Source: Ascarosepion bandense (Eukaryota; Mollusca; Cephalopoda; Sepiida; Sepiidae). Taken from it: DNA of 64,000 bases. Position numbers and translations under genes: made by a program. The notes beneath the pieces were generated by a model. The model worked only from the letters and a program-made list of their open reading frames with translations. It did not search any database and was not told the origin of the DNA. Of the stretch, positions 41,376 to 51,844 are shown one piece after another. Positions within the stretch are counted from its first letter, which is position 1. Each line of letters opens with the position of its first letter. Location: NCBI GenBank assembly GCA_037127315.1, contig JBBBDQ010001027.1, positions 2,312,501 to 2,376,500 of the forward strand, read 5' to 3'.

Positions 41376-41400
41376 CAGTCTGTTCATATCTGTCTACATC
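40961..41400. repeat. (CT)n and compound (TCTA)n array with cagtctgttc linkers
   Basis: CT-rich runs at 40,965-40,993 and 41,027-41,048 precede TCTA runs separated by cagtctgttcat(t)aatatc or cagtctgttcatatc at about 41,120, 41,184, 41,228, 41,259, 41,320 and 41,376. Confidence 0.95.
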
Positions 41401-41427
41401 ATTTTTTCTATCTTTTCACACAGACGC

Positions 41428-41463
<36 letters not shown>

Positions 41464-42085
41464 TTATATTTATAATCATTTAAATTGCTGTCCTTCTTTG
41501 CATCTATTTTTACTGCTCTGTTTTTCTTTATCGGTGATTCTGTTTTGAAGCATCTCTCTGTCATTCAATCTAGTTAGCTCTCTCTCTCTCTCTTACTCAC
41601 ACACTCACATAATCGCACACTCGCTCTCTCTTTCTGTATCTTTCCTTTTCTCTATTTCTATTTCTTTCTCCCCTCCCCCTCTCTCTCTCTTTGAGTTTGT
41701 TTCTGCTTATGTTACTTCTCTCTTTTTCAGGATCCGTCTATCTCTCTCTCTCTCTCTCTTTCTCATTCCTAATTCTATACCTCTACGGTTTTTCTCTTTT
41801 TCTCCCTTGATCTTTCGTGAAGTATTTTAAACTCTCACCGACACCCACAATGTTTCTGAACCTCTTGTGACTTCAGACTTACCATCGCCTTCCCGAATAC
41901 ACATTTCATTTTCTTTAACATTCGAACAAGCGAAAAATAATCATTTTCATTACAAGCAAAATATTCGACAATCCTTCATTTCGACAATGAAACGCTTTGC
42001 AACGAATCAATCGACAATAGATAAATCTATAATTAAACAGAATTCGTGTTAAATGTAGAAAGTCTTGGTTTGGGTGTTAGACGAG
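41401..42085. other. CT-rich and AT-rich spacer
   Basis: It holds a (TG)n run near 41,438-41,462 and several (TC)n runs to 41,760. No gene seen. Confidence 0.55.
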
Positions 42086-42331
42086 TTATACGGTGTGTGG
42101 CCAGACTGAATGGAGAGCCTTACAAGACGATTCTCGATGGAAACAACAAGTGTGAGTTGTGTTAACTTCTGAGATGTACTCTTCTTGAATTTTCTTAAAT
42201 CGTTCTCCGTATACAGGAAACAGAAAAGCCAGACAAGGTGTCTTCTTGTTCGTTAAACCGACCTTTTGAAGAAAGGCTTTGTCTAGGTACCTCCACTGTT
42301 TCGCGGGAAAAACAGCATAGCAAAAGGCCAC
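42086..42331 (-). CDS. Unrecognised ORF, 81 codons
   Basis: The minus frame reads MAFCYAVFPAKQWRYLDKAF, LQKVGLTNKKTPCLAFLFPV, YGERFKKIQEEYISEV, ending SVWPHTV-stop. Composition is balanced and no tandem repeat underlies it. I recognise no domain and see no convincing splice sites. It may be a host exon, an ancient transposon piece or chance. Confidence 0.2.
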   Translation of the reverse strand: MAFCYAVFPAKQWRYLDKAFLQKVGLTNKKTPCLAFLFPVYGERFKKIQEEYISEVNTTHTCCFHRESSCKALHSVWPHTV

Positions 42332-43084
42332 AAACTTAACGAAAATAAAGTTTTATTGTCAAAATGTTGATGTTATTATTAAGAGGAAAGATCAAAGAAT
42401 CTTTAAATTATTTTTTGAATTTTTTCAGTTCTTTCTAACACGTTCGAAATTTTGGTTCAAATGCTTGTTTTGTTTACATCATCGTCTTCTACAAAGTTTA
42501 ACATTGATTTTTTTGCGCTTTTTTTCTGTTGAAAACACATTAATTTGAAAATTCTTGCACAAATCAAATAATTGTCCGATTTTAATGAAAATTTTAGATC
42601 TTATTCACAAATGATGAAATTATTTTTGAAATGTATTTCTTAGAACATCTTGGTAATTTTTTTTTAATGTGTTACCCACCACTTACTTAATTTCATAAAA
42701 TTTCGCCCAAAACCTTCTTATTTAATGAAATTATTTTTTTTTGTTAAAAGTAGGAGTCATTGAAGACTGTAAATCACCTACTTTTTTTTTCAAATTTGCA
42801 CCATTTAACTGAAAATCTGCTCTGAGTTGAAAAAGTTGTGAATCCAATAAAACAATGACATTACTTAATTAGAAAAGATTTTAATTGTTTTTGTAAATAA
42901 TTAATATTAAGGACATTATTGTCTGAAGAAATAAAATTTTCTGATGAATAATGAATTTTTACAAGAATTTTTTCATTTTTGTTTCTTTTTACATTTTAAT
43001 TATAATAATCTATAATAGTTTAAAATCGTGTAAAAGTCTGTATTGGGGTTTTTTATTTGATGTGATATGGTAATTAAGAAAATT
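42332..43084. other. AT-rich sequence, includes the inverse relative of 19.0-19.4 kb
   Basis: 42,430-42,680 shares ordered motifs with 18,961-19,487 on the opposite strand. The rest is T-rich, with no gene. Confidence 0.45.
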
Positions 43085-43500
43085 TAAAAAATTTTTAAGA
43101 ACCATAAAGAGAGTAGATAATGATTGACATTGCATTTAAATATTTGAAGATTAATGTTTACTGGAAAGCATGGAGCCGGAAGCGAGTTCCACAAGCAAGA
43201 AATATTATTAAGGAGCAAGATCAATATAAGAGTAATCAAGAAAACGATTGACATTGCATTTAAATATTTGAAGATCAATGTTGGCTGGAAAGCAAGAAGC
43301 CAAGAATAGAGTTTCATAAGAGGAAATTGCGAGAAAAGAAGCTATTAACAAGGAACTGTCGATTACACCTAGCCAATTCAAGTGCTAATTTATGAGACCT
43401 TATTGCCAATTTAGTACTGAGCTTAAGTTCATGAGGTTTAGGAACGCTAATCCGAACAATTACCATAAACTGCATTCGACGAAAAATTCGACGATAAATT
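43085..43500 (-). mobile_element. LINE-J C-terminal/UTR fragment with ~130-bp internal duplication
   Basis: gattgacattgcatttaaat followed by atttgaagat occurs at 43,121 and 43,249. The upstream frame reads ELKLSTKLAIRSHKLALELA, RCNRQFLVNSFFSRNFL on the minus strand, the usual LINE-J end. Confidence 0.8.
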
Positions 43501-43502
43501 TT

Positions 43503-43846
43503 AATGATTAAACTATCCCCCGGTTCACACTCCACCCACATCTTTTAAACAGGTAAAGAGGCTAATTTCTTGTTCCCTGTTTAAGATGTGGTTTCCGGCT
43601 TTCTTTTTGCCAATCTTCTTACTCTTTTCTTTTTTTTCTTTTTTTTTCTTTTTTTTCTCAATTAGAGTAGATAGACTAAACTATCGCCCGGTTCACACTC
43701 CACCCACATCTATTGAACAGGTGAAGAGGCTCATCACTTGTTCTCTGTTTAGGATGTGGTTTCCGGCTTTCTCTTTTCCAATCTTTTTACTCTTAAGTAG
43801 CTCCCTGCGCATCAGTGGCATTACCGCCTTGCTTGGGGGTGATATG

Positions 43847-43850
<4 letters not shown>
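43503..43850 (+). mobile_element. LINE-J 3' UTR, two ~167-bp repeat units plus tail
   Basis: Two aactatc.cccggttcacac units begin near 43,508 and 43,675, followed by gtagctccctgcgcatcagt, ggcattaccgccttgcttgg and gtgatatgatta, then (TA)n. Same architecture as 31.5-32.2 kb. Confidence 0.88.
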
Positions 43851-43885
<35 letters not shown>

Positions 43886-44364
43886 TGTGACAATAAAGCT
43901 TTGAGCACATCGTGGTTTGGGTAAATATTTGGCAGTGAGTCACGTTTCCTCTCGTAAGTGTCTTGTTGTTTTAAATATCGCTTTTCGCGGAGAAATTGCT
44001 CTGTCAACAAGAGTTCTAGTACGTCTATTTACTTTATACGACAGTAGTCCTGTTCAATCATTTTCTAGCTTCCCTAGGTTCCTATGCAATAGCGTCCGGT
44101 CCCACAGCCAACACCATCATCAGTACTTTGACTGCGTTAATTAGCGAGGGAACTCAAAGGCAGAAATGACAACCTCAACCATGCTAATCTATCGATTCGG
44201 CATTGTGTTGCTTTAATTATTCGTCATTGTCCATTTGGTGGACTTTCAGTTAGCTAGGTAACAGCCGAAAACCACTGAATATGGCGTGGGTCTGCTTAAG
44301 TCTGTGCCCCAAACAATCTTCCTCGGGTTTTGAATTTAGAGTTTTCCGTTTCTACTCATACCCT
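43851..44364. other. Unique-looking sequence after a (TA)n tract
   Basis: TA run at 43,851-43,882. Beyond that no repeat or credible gene. Confidence 0.4.
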
Positions 44365-44500
44365 GTCTGCTCTGCTATTATACCCATATCTGGAGGAAAA
44401 AATATGGATTCATACCTTTGCCAAGGATAATTGCACCTAAGTGAACGTGACGATCTCGACTGGAATTCGAACTCGACTCTACGATTCTTTAATGCGTGCC
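44365..44500 (-). mobile_element. SINE-A, decayed copy
   Basis: The minus strand gives gagtcgagttcgaattccag (B box), ttcacttaggtgcaat, tccttggcaaaggtatgaat and cctccagatatgggtata. The A-box part of the head is mostly lost. Confidence 0.72.
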
Positions 44501-45189
44501 GTTCTCCTTTACCCTGTCGTGATTCTTGGTATTAGTTTTGACTAAAAATTCAAAAGCATACTGTAATCACACAAATTCATTTCGACTTTTATAAAATGCC
44601 GTTAAATAAGATGCAAACATCTGTGGTTATATCGCTGCCCCTCTAAACCTAGAGGATGTGCCATTAAAGACGGTGGCTGTCCAATTTAGCTGGCTTTTTC
44701 TGTCCTGATAATGTTGGCCTGGACATCTACCGTCAAAATAGCGGTGGGGTAGCTAAAATCGAGTAAGGTTTCGTCTGTCGGGGAAGGGATTGAAGATTGG
44801 AATATGAGTCATCGCTAACATGGCCGTGCAAACGTAATCAAAGGCTCACGACTGGACGAGAGAACAAAACCTGAAATGATTACTAGAAGATGGAAGATGC
44901 GTAGATAAAGTTTTAAAAATTTGGAATAGCAGCAGAAAAAGAATATGACGTAAAGAGACAGAAAAAATTGAATGAAAAATAACTAAATAAATAAAATGAT
45001 GAAAAACGTAGCTGTTAACGAGCTTCCCTTCTTGAGAAAATCTCAAAACTCAGCAAAACAATTTCAATTTATTTTATCGCGAGCGTCACTCTGGACAAGG
45101 CCTGGTAGCCACTCGAGGTAGTTGGTTGGTTGTAAAATAAATAACACAGGCCCAATCACAATAATAGTCTAGTCTAGACATTAAAACAA
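44501..45189. other. Unrecognised spacer
   Basis: Some less AT-rich patches (44,640-44,830) but no frame or repeat identified. Confidence 0.4.
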
Positions 45190-47035
45190 AATCTCTTCTT
45201 TTATGTGCCGTGTCCCTTCAGGATAAAGAGATCATGGTTCTCCACATTTTCCTAATCTTCGTTGCTCTTAATATACTTTGCTCTGTTATTTCTTCCAAAC
45301 CTTGCTCTGTCATCTATTTGTTTAAGCCTATCAAGTATGTCACGCTTGCTTTCCCTCTGTTTTTATTTCCCTCTATCAGCCCTGTGATTATTAGATTCTC
45401 CTAGCCCTAATAATAAGTGTCCCAGCTGTCTCTTCTTGATATTAAGTAAAAATTAACTTTTCGTTTGCATTTTCTCCAAAACCTTATTATTGCTCACATG
45501 TTCGGTCCATGGTATTCTCAGCATCCTTCTGTAGAACTTGATTTCTGTTTCTTAGAGTCTCTCCTTCATCTTTGAGGAGATTGTCTAACATTCACTGCAA
45601 TATAGGAAGAGAGATATCACATAACAGTCCAATACTCTTTTCTTTGTTTCCAACAAAATCTTCCTGTCTCCCAATACTCTGCTTAGCTTTTGAAATGGGT
45701 TTGAAGTTTTAAAATGACCCTTGTATTTTAAGTTTTAAAATGACCCTTGTATTATTTTAGAGACGACAAAAATGGTTATGATACAGTTCAAGTTGGGATT
45801 TATCCGCCTCCCCACGAGGACAGATTTATGGGAGTCGAGAGGAATATGTCAGAGCGATCCACGATTGTATTTTTAGTGCAATGGGGAGGTGCTGCTCTGG
45901 AATCTGCAGGGACCAGGACCATTTTCATCATGCTTTCTACTCTCCTACGTTGAAAGATGAAATACTTATGTTTGAAGCACTTGTTCTAGAAAGTAAGTTT
46001 AGATCGAAAACAAAAAGTCCTTATTTTTTTATTTTATTCCTCTTCTTGTCTTTTGTTGTCACTTTTTGCTTGATTTTCACGTACCGGAACGTTAAAAAGT
46101 TAAAAACACTGACCACACCAACCATCCATTGGAAAGAGAAAAGAGAATCTTCCAAACCCCAACATGTTTTGCGATCGATTTTTAACCAGGTCTTTGTTCG
46201 ATAATAATTTTTATAATTAATTTACCTCAAGATAAAACTGTGTTAATTAAAATTTTAAGTTTTAAAATGACCGTTGTAATTTTTTTTTTATAGATGATAA
46301 AAATGATTATGATGTATTGTAGTTCAAGTTGGGATTTATCCACCTACCCACAAAAGGGTAGATTTATGGGAGTCGAGAGGAATATGTCAGAGCGATCCAT
46401 GATTCTATTTTTAGTGCGATTGGGAGGTGCTGCCATGGAGTTGGAATCTCCAGGGACCAGGACCATTTGCTTTTTTGTGCTCTATCTTGCTCGAAATACA
46501 AGAGAGCTGATCCCAACCAAAGAGCCAGGAATAAGAAATATTAAAAAAGTTTAATTTAATTGCAAACTGAGTATGAAACGATTTGAAGAAAATATATTTA
46601 TGGTAAGTAAATAAATAATTAATTATTGAATTGATTGTCTTAACTCTTTAAATGTATGAACTTTAACTACACAGTTGACTGCAAATTCTTAGTTAAACAG
46701 AAATACACACTATGCAATATTACAAATAATACCTAATTCAAATGTTTATCCTCGATATATTCTTTCATTAATTTTTTTCTCGAGGATTGTGCTTGAATTT
46801 AAAATTATAGACAGATATTAAGAAACTTTCTTGCACATTTAAAATCTGACATTAAAATGTGTATATTGTTCAAGCTTTTGAAATGGGTCATTGGCCATAT
46901 TAATGCGCCTTCGGATCTCAGTGTCGCATTGTCTGTCCTCTGTTAGAGCACTTCCCAGGTATTTAAATTTCAGCACCTGCTTGATTTTAGTATCCCTGTC
47001 CTGTAATTGGCATTTTGAAATCCTCCTTTTGCTGA
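45190..47035 (-). mobile_element. LINE-R 3' half, split by a 1.17-kb insertion
   Basis: The left part (45,190-45,700) carries the LINE-R 3' end and C-terminal frame, and the right part (46,873-47,035) continues with the segment gcgccttcggatctcagtgt, cccaggtatttaaatttcag. The intact order is seen in the copies at 20.15 and 25.7 kb. Many substitutions. Confidence 0.88.
45701..46872. mobile_element. Unknown insertion with 16-bp target duplication and internal tandem copies
   Basis: agcttttgaaatgggt occurs exactly at 45,685-45,700 and 46,873-46,888, and once in the uninterrupted LINE-R order, so 1,172 bp inserted here. Inside, two related blocks (45,730-45,950 and 46,254-46,480) both read GRFMGVERNMSERS / DRFMGVERNMSERS, then FLV..GGAA and GTRTI. 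Each is preceded by aagttttaaaatgacc and a T-rich ...ttag/ttatag acceptor-like sequence. No terminal repeats, poly-A or recognised domain. Confidence 0.72.
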
Positions 47036-47547
47036 TCCAAAGCAGTTGCAGTTAGTCTAAAGTATTTCTACAGACGTCACGGTGAATGTCCTCAGCAGGA
47101 CATAATATCGTAACCTCCAGAATACAAGTTATAACAGGGTTACAAACTAAGAGACAGAGTTTATGCGGATATATCTTCTTTGGAATCGGTACACAGAGGC
47201 TGCTTCGTTGCAATGTCCGTAGCATGATGAATGATGTTTAGAATTAGTGAATCTAAGGAATGTAGTCCATCTGAACACTTTCCATAGAAAATATCGAGAG
47301 TGTAAGGAGAGGCTTGCGATGTTTCGACCATGAGAAAGGCGTTGTAAGGGGGAAAATGATAAGTCACCAACAAGGACACAGATACGCTTTGGGGCTATAT
47401 CGAGATTGGAAACTGAAGATTGGCTAGCTGCAGCTCAAATACGGCAGCAGCACACCACTTTAGCGTCTCTTGTAACATGATGACTCAGGCGTTTACGGGA
47501 GCGATACAAGGGCTGACCATTTTTCCAGAGTCTCTTTTAGAGATGCA
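47036..47547 (-). repeat. Dispersed repeat related to 34.6-34.9 kb, plus spacer
   Basis: The part at 47,130-47,390 shares ordered motifs with 34,601-34,935. The remainder is unrecognised. Confidence 0.45.
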
Positions 47548-48050
47548 TCGTATGTCAGTCAGTTAAGTGCCATACGAGATACACGTTTAGGCGATCATGT
47601 CTCGAAAGAGACATGACTGACTAGGCAGAATATTATCCTGCAGTAGGATAATAACTGCTTTCTGCAGTAGACTGGTTGCCAGCCAAGTCTATAGAAACAA
47701 ATCTGTCCTGTTATTTGACTCATAGCTAGAGGGAGAAGAGATGTATTACATCATTACGTATGAATTAATGGGGGATCAGTTTATTACTTCATAACAACAG
47801 AAAACCGATCCCCCAATTTATGACCAGTATAAGCCTTAAATCATGATTCCAACTATTATATTCAGTCAGTCAGTTAAATGCCATACGGGTTATACAAAAG
47901 AGACATGACTGACTGGGCAGAAGATTATCCCGCAGTAGGTTGCCATTGCTTTCTGCAGTAGACTGGTTGCCGACCAAGGCTATAGAACCCAATCTGTCCT
48001 GTTATTTAACCCATAGCTGGAAGGAAGAGACGGATTAATAGCTTTCTCAT
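47548..48050 (-). mobile_element. SINE-A dimer, headless
   Basis: Two bodies end at cagtcagtcagttaagtgcc (47,552) and cagtcagtcagttaaatgcc (47,865), 313 bp apart. The spacer has gggggatcagtttatta and gatccccca. The right edge stops at ggattaatagctttctcatc, so the tRNA head is missing. Confidence 0.9.
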
Positions 48051-48144
48051 CGTATGTACACTCCCATTTAGTATATCTTTAAGACCTTAACCTACACTTT
48101 GTATAGAAAGCAGTTATGGACTATAGATCTTGTCTGGTTGATCA

Positions 48145-48615
48145 TCATTACGGCTTCTTCTATGTGCCTTGCCTTTTCAGAACGTAGAAGTTCGGCCTTT
48201 CACGTCTCCCAATCCCTGGTGCCTCTTAGCACGCTTTCTCTTGTAACACCACGCAACCAACTGCTCAGGCATTTCGAATATGTTATCCCCTGCTTTCCTC
48301 TGTTTCTTTTTCACTCGATCTGCCCTGTTAGTATCAGATTCTCCAAGCCCTCCTTCCTCATTGCAGGAAACTTTAGTTGTCTCTTCCTGATGCTCAGTAT
48401 TAACTTCTTTTTCGTTTCCATCCCTTCCAAAACCTCATCATTGCTCACATGCTCGGTCCATGAAATTCGCAGCATCCTTCTGTAGAACCACATTTCAATT
48501 GCTTCATCTTTTTTCTTCCTCTTTGATGATATTGTCCAGCATTCCCTGTCAGACTGAAGAACTGACATCACATAGCAATCCAGTAATCTTTTCTTTCTTT
48601 CTAGAATATAAATGT
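48145..48615 (-). mobile_element. LINE-R 3' fragment
   Basis: The minus frame reads MMSVLQSDRECWTISSK, EAIEMWFYRRMLRISWTEHV, SNDEVLEGMETKKKLILSIR, KEGLENLILTGQIE. The 3' end (gaaaaggcaaggcacatag) lies at 48,160-48,178. Confidence 0.9.
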
Positions 48616-48734
48616 ATAGAAACTAGCATGGCCACAAAATGAGGGATCAGTTTTTATATTGATTATAATATAGAATGGATCCCATATTTTATATATACAT
48701 TGTAAATTTTTATAAACAGATGGAAAATAGATTC

Positions 48735-49185
48735 TTCTTTTATGTGTCATGTCCTTTCAGGACGTAGGCGATCATGGCTCTCCACGTCTTCCTATCCCTG
48801 GTGGCTCTGAGCACACCTTCTCCTGTTACACCATGAAACCCTCGTTCCCTCATCCACCTGATTAGGTGCTTCAAATGTGTTATCCGTTGCTTTCGGCTGT
48901 CACTTTTTCCCCTCTATCTGGCCTGTTAGTATCAGATTCTCCAAGCCCTCTTTCCTCATTGCATGTTCCAGGAACTTCAGCTATCTCTTCCTGATGCTCA
49001 CTATTAATTTCCTTTTTGTTACTCTCATTCCCTAATCCTCATTATTGCTCACATGCTCTACCCATGATATCCGCAGCATCCTTCTCTAGAACCACATTTC
49101 AAGGTGCTTCAATTTTCTCCTTCATCTTTGATGATATTGACCAGCCATCATGGTTATATTGAAGAACATCATTACGTAGGAAGTT
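48735..49185 (-). mobile_element. LINE-R 3' fragment, second in tandem
   Basis: It carries cctgaaaggacatgacacat at its 3' end and ends with the ...FLQYNHDGWSIS-like block near 49,150. It has the same orientation as the copy 0.6 kb to its left but is more diverged and has a frameshift at about 48,990. Confidence 0.85.
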
Positions 49186-49336
49186 CAATTCGAACTGGAT
49201 CACTTATATTTCTGAGTATTAAATAAAAAAGGCGCTTAACAATAAAGTAATGCTTAATGAGATAAAGAGTTCCGTGTTTGAATCTCACTGGATCTCTCAT
49301 TTTTACATTGTGTCAGAACTAAGGAAATCATCTAAA

Positions 49337-49375
49337 TCTAAAGTTATTTATAAATGGAATATTGTCTGTGTGTCT

Positions 49376-49419
<44 letters not shown>

Positions 49420-49664
49420 GTTACCTATAGACTCCAAAACGGCCGAACCGATTTTCTTGAAAATTTACACACTCTGAGAGTGTTCGTAGCTAGGTTTTGT
49501 TTCGAGGTACCCCAGATAAATATCGAACATCGATAATCGAAAAAATCGGGTTATAGAAGGAGTGGTCCGATTTTAATCAAATTTAAAACACTCATAGACA
49601 AAGACATAAGAAACGATATTCAGAAGTTTCAAGGTTGAAGTTCTTACAATAGTGCAGAAAATCG

Positions 49665-49723
<59 letters not shown>

Positions 49724-50111
49724 AAGGCAAGATGTTTATGTGTGTACCTGTTTATCTGCCTGTATGTCTGTATTTTTTCATCCCTTTTATTTTAGTTTTT
49801 ACTTTGGGTTTGGCTCTAAGTAGGTATAATTGTAGTTCTTAGTCTCAGCCATGATACCATTTACTCAGAGGACTTATTTAGCCTTCAAAATTCAGTTTAC
49901 GACAAAATAAACTTATTTGATATCGATAATAGGAAATCAAAATTTGACTTACATCCATTCATTTTTCTTTCAGTCTACGGTTTCGCTTTATCTGGAAACA
50001 ACTATTGCTTTTTATTCTTTCGTGCCAACGTCCAAAGAGCCTGAGCTCCAGGACCATGGATTAGTTTTAAGGGTTTCATTACACCCGAGCAACGCCGGGC
50101 TATGCTGCTAG
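49337..50111 (+). mobile_element. Hel-1 non-autonomous Helitron, complete copy 5
   Basis: It starts TCTAAAGTTATTTATAAATG after A and ends CCCGAGCAACGCCGGG, 8 nt (CTATGCTG), CTAG, then T. The hairpin stem CCCG/CGGG is intact. It contains (TG)n at 49,380-49,416 and (TA)n at 49,670-49,721. This is the best terminal sequence of the family. Confidence 0.88.
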
Positions 50112-50149
50112 TTATCGATAACAAAAAAGGCGCAACACCGTAGACTAAT

Positions 50150-50530
50150 GATAAGTTGAGCATTACTCCTGATCAGTGATTTCAATGCTCCATCGGCTCC
50201 CCAAATATGAATTCTTGTACGAGGATTAAGCAAAATATTATAGACGCCAACATCGCCAGCTAGCTAAATAATGACTAACGAGATAATTTAGGTGAACATT
50301 AATTCTGTATAGTGTTTTAATGTTCAGTGGGCACTCCATAATTGTCACCTTGCGTCGGGATTAAGCAATACTTCGCAAATGATAACGACTCCACTGAATG
50401 GAGCTGTGTTTAAAGTACTCCTCTAGATGACCATTTGTCTTGACTAATAAATTCAATGCAATTGGATAACCAATTTTCCGGCTTTGCGTCAGGGTTAAAC
50501 AAAACATCCTCGCTCTTATAAAAAGGACCT
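50150..50530. repeat. Degenerate ~130-bp tandem repeat, three units
   Basis: The phrase gattaagcaaaatat / gattaagcaatactt / ggttaaacaaaacat recurs near 50,225, 50,351 and 50,494, each preceded by atcggc/cttgcgtc-type sequence and an ttcaatg box. Weak identity. Confidence 0.6.
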
Positions 50531-50542
50531 CTGTGTATTTAT

Positions 50543-50580
<38 letters not shown>

Positions 50581-50750
50581 TCTCATTACGATTGAGCTCT
50601 CTAGAGAAGATACTTTTAAAAACAGTTTCCACTTCTACGATATATGCATTACTCTTCAGGAATGAATTGAGTTCTTTCGGTGACTGGCGTGTGTATACGC
50701 TGCTTGTATAAAACGCGTTAAAATTTCCCTTCTCTGATTCCATGCGCCTA

Positions 50751-50803
50751 TGGCTTAGTGGATAGCGCCTCCGACTGACACCAAATCGGTTGAGTGTCAA
50801 TCC
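50751..50803 (+). promoter_or_regulatory. Candidate internal Pol III promoter (A and B boxes), unit 1
   Basis: The A-like box is tggcttagtgg (50,751-50,761) and the B-like region ggttgagtgtcaatcc (50,788-50,803). Unit 2 has the better B box, gtttcgattcc near 51,100, but a poorer A box. The segment from gcgcctatgg to gccagaagc looks like a tRNA-derived head. Confidence 0.5.
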
Positions 50804-50827
50804 CTGCCAGAAGCAAATGGATGTGTC

Positions 50828-50881
50828 TAGCCACACTGATGAGCTGGGATACAGTGAAGAAGGCTTGTATGTGGATGACTA
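50828..50881 (+). ncRNA. Hammerhead ribozyme, unit 1 (core mutated)
   Basis: Stem I is TAG + CCACA pairing with TGTGG + CTA, with ATGA as the internal loop. CTGATGA is present, and stem II is GCTG-GGATA-CAGT. GAAA has become GAAG and stem III (GAA/TGT) is broken. The cleavage triplet is GTA. Probably weak or inactive. Confidence 0.7.
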
Positions 50882-51131
50882 ATATATTATGCTCTAATTA
50901 CGGTTGAGCTCTCAAGAGAATATAATTTTAAAAAGAGTTTCCACTTCTGCGGTATAAGCATTATTCTTCAGTAATGAATTGAGTTCTTTCGGTGACTGGC
51001 GTGTGTATACACGGCTTGTATACATGTTAAAATTTCCCTTCTCTGATTCCATGCGCCTATGCCTTAGGTAGCAACACCGACTGACACTAAATCGGTCGAG
51101 TTTCGATTCCGGCCAGAAGCAAGTGGATGTC

Positions 51132-51185
51132 TAGCCACACAGATGAGCTGTGAAACAGTGAAACAGGCTTGTATGTGGATGACTA
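51132..51185 (+). ncRNA. Hammerhead ribozyme, unit 2 (one core change)
   Basis: Stem I TAG+CCACA/TGTGG+CTA is intact, stem II is GCTG-TGAAA-CAGT, GAAA and stem III ACA-GGCT-TGT are intact, and the cleavage base is A. CUGAUGA has become CAGATGA, a change at an invariant core U. Confidence 0.72.
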
Positions 51186-51410
51186 ATTGATTGAGCACAC
51201 TGGAAGAGTGGTAGACTTTGACAAACAGTAGCTACCCTGGCATGTACTCATCGCTCATTCAGTAATTAATTAGAGCACTCTGGCTAGGGGGCGTGTATAA
51301 TGATAATATACACGCTAAAAAGTCTGCCTTCTTCTACCGAGCACCCATAGCCCAGACTGACGTCAATTCGGTCGGGTTTCAATCCTGGATTAAAAGCAAT
51401 CGGAGTCTTA

Positions 51411-51454
51411 CCGTACTGATGAGCTGTGATACAGCGAAACAGATTTGTCTGCAG
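51411..51454 (+). ncRNA. Hammerhead ribozyme, unit 3 (all core positions present)
   Basis: CTGATGA, stem II GCTG-TGATA-CAGC, GAAA, stem III ACA-GATT-TGT, cleavage triplet GTC. Stem I is CCGTA/TGCAG with one mismatch and a G-U pair. This is the best core in the array, with a weaker stem I. Confidence 0.75.
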
Positions 51455-51695
51455 ATTACTATATATATATATATATAGGTATTTCAACATATCAGTTCAC
51501 AGTATGCAGTTCGAGGTATGCATTGCTTTTACCACGTGCTTGCTCTTTAACAGTGTCTTTTTTATTTATCTGTTTTTTGCAATAAGTCGTCAAGTCGTGA
51601 AGAATATATATATATATATATATATTATCTTTATTATAATGGTGCGTATATATATATATATATATATATATCCGTACCATTATAATGAATACAAT

Positions 51696-51788
<93 letters not shown>

Positions 51789-51844
51789 TAAACATATGCT
51801 ATTAAATATAAGAGACAATGAATTTATATTATGTTTAATCATGA
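51455..51844. repeat. (TA)n, (CA)n and compound microsatellites
   Basis: TA runs at 51,460-51,476, 51,605-51,625, 51,648-51,671, then (CA)n 51,700-51,742 and (TA)n to 51,786. Tyr/Ile/His/Thr/Cys-repeat frames on both strands are artefacts. Confidence 0.95.

Larger units (their letters stand above)
50579..51460 (+). mobile_element. Tandem ~300-bp retrozyme-like repeat with Pol III-type boxes and hammerhead ribozymes
   Basis: Units start gctctcattacgattgagct (50,579) and gctctaattacggttgagct (50,889); a third, diverged unit begins about 51,190. Each has gaattgagttctttcgg and ctggcgtgtgta, then a tRNA-like segment, then a hammerhead. Predicted cleavage points after 50,869, 51,173 and 51,449 would release 304- and 276-nt RNAs. 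The plan matches the Schistosoma Sm-alpha satellite (tRNA-type promoter plus hammerhead, tandem ~335 bp) and metazoan retrozymes. Confidence 0.78.
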
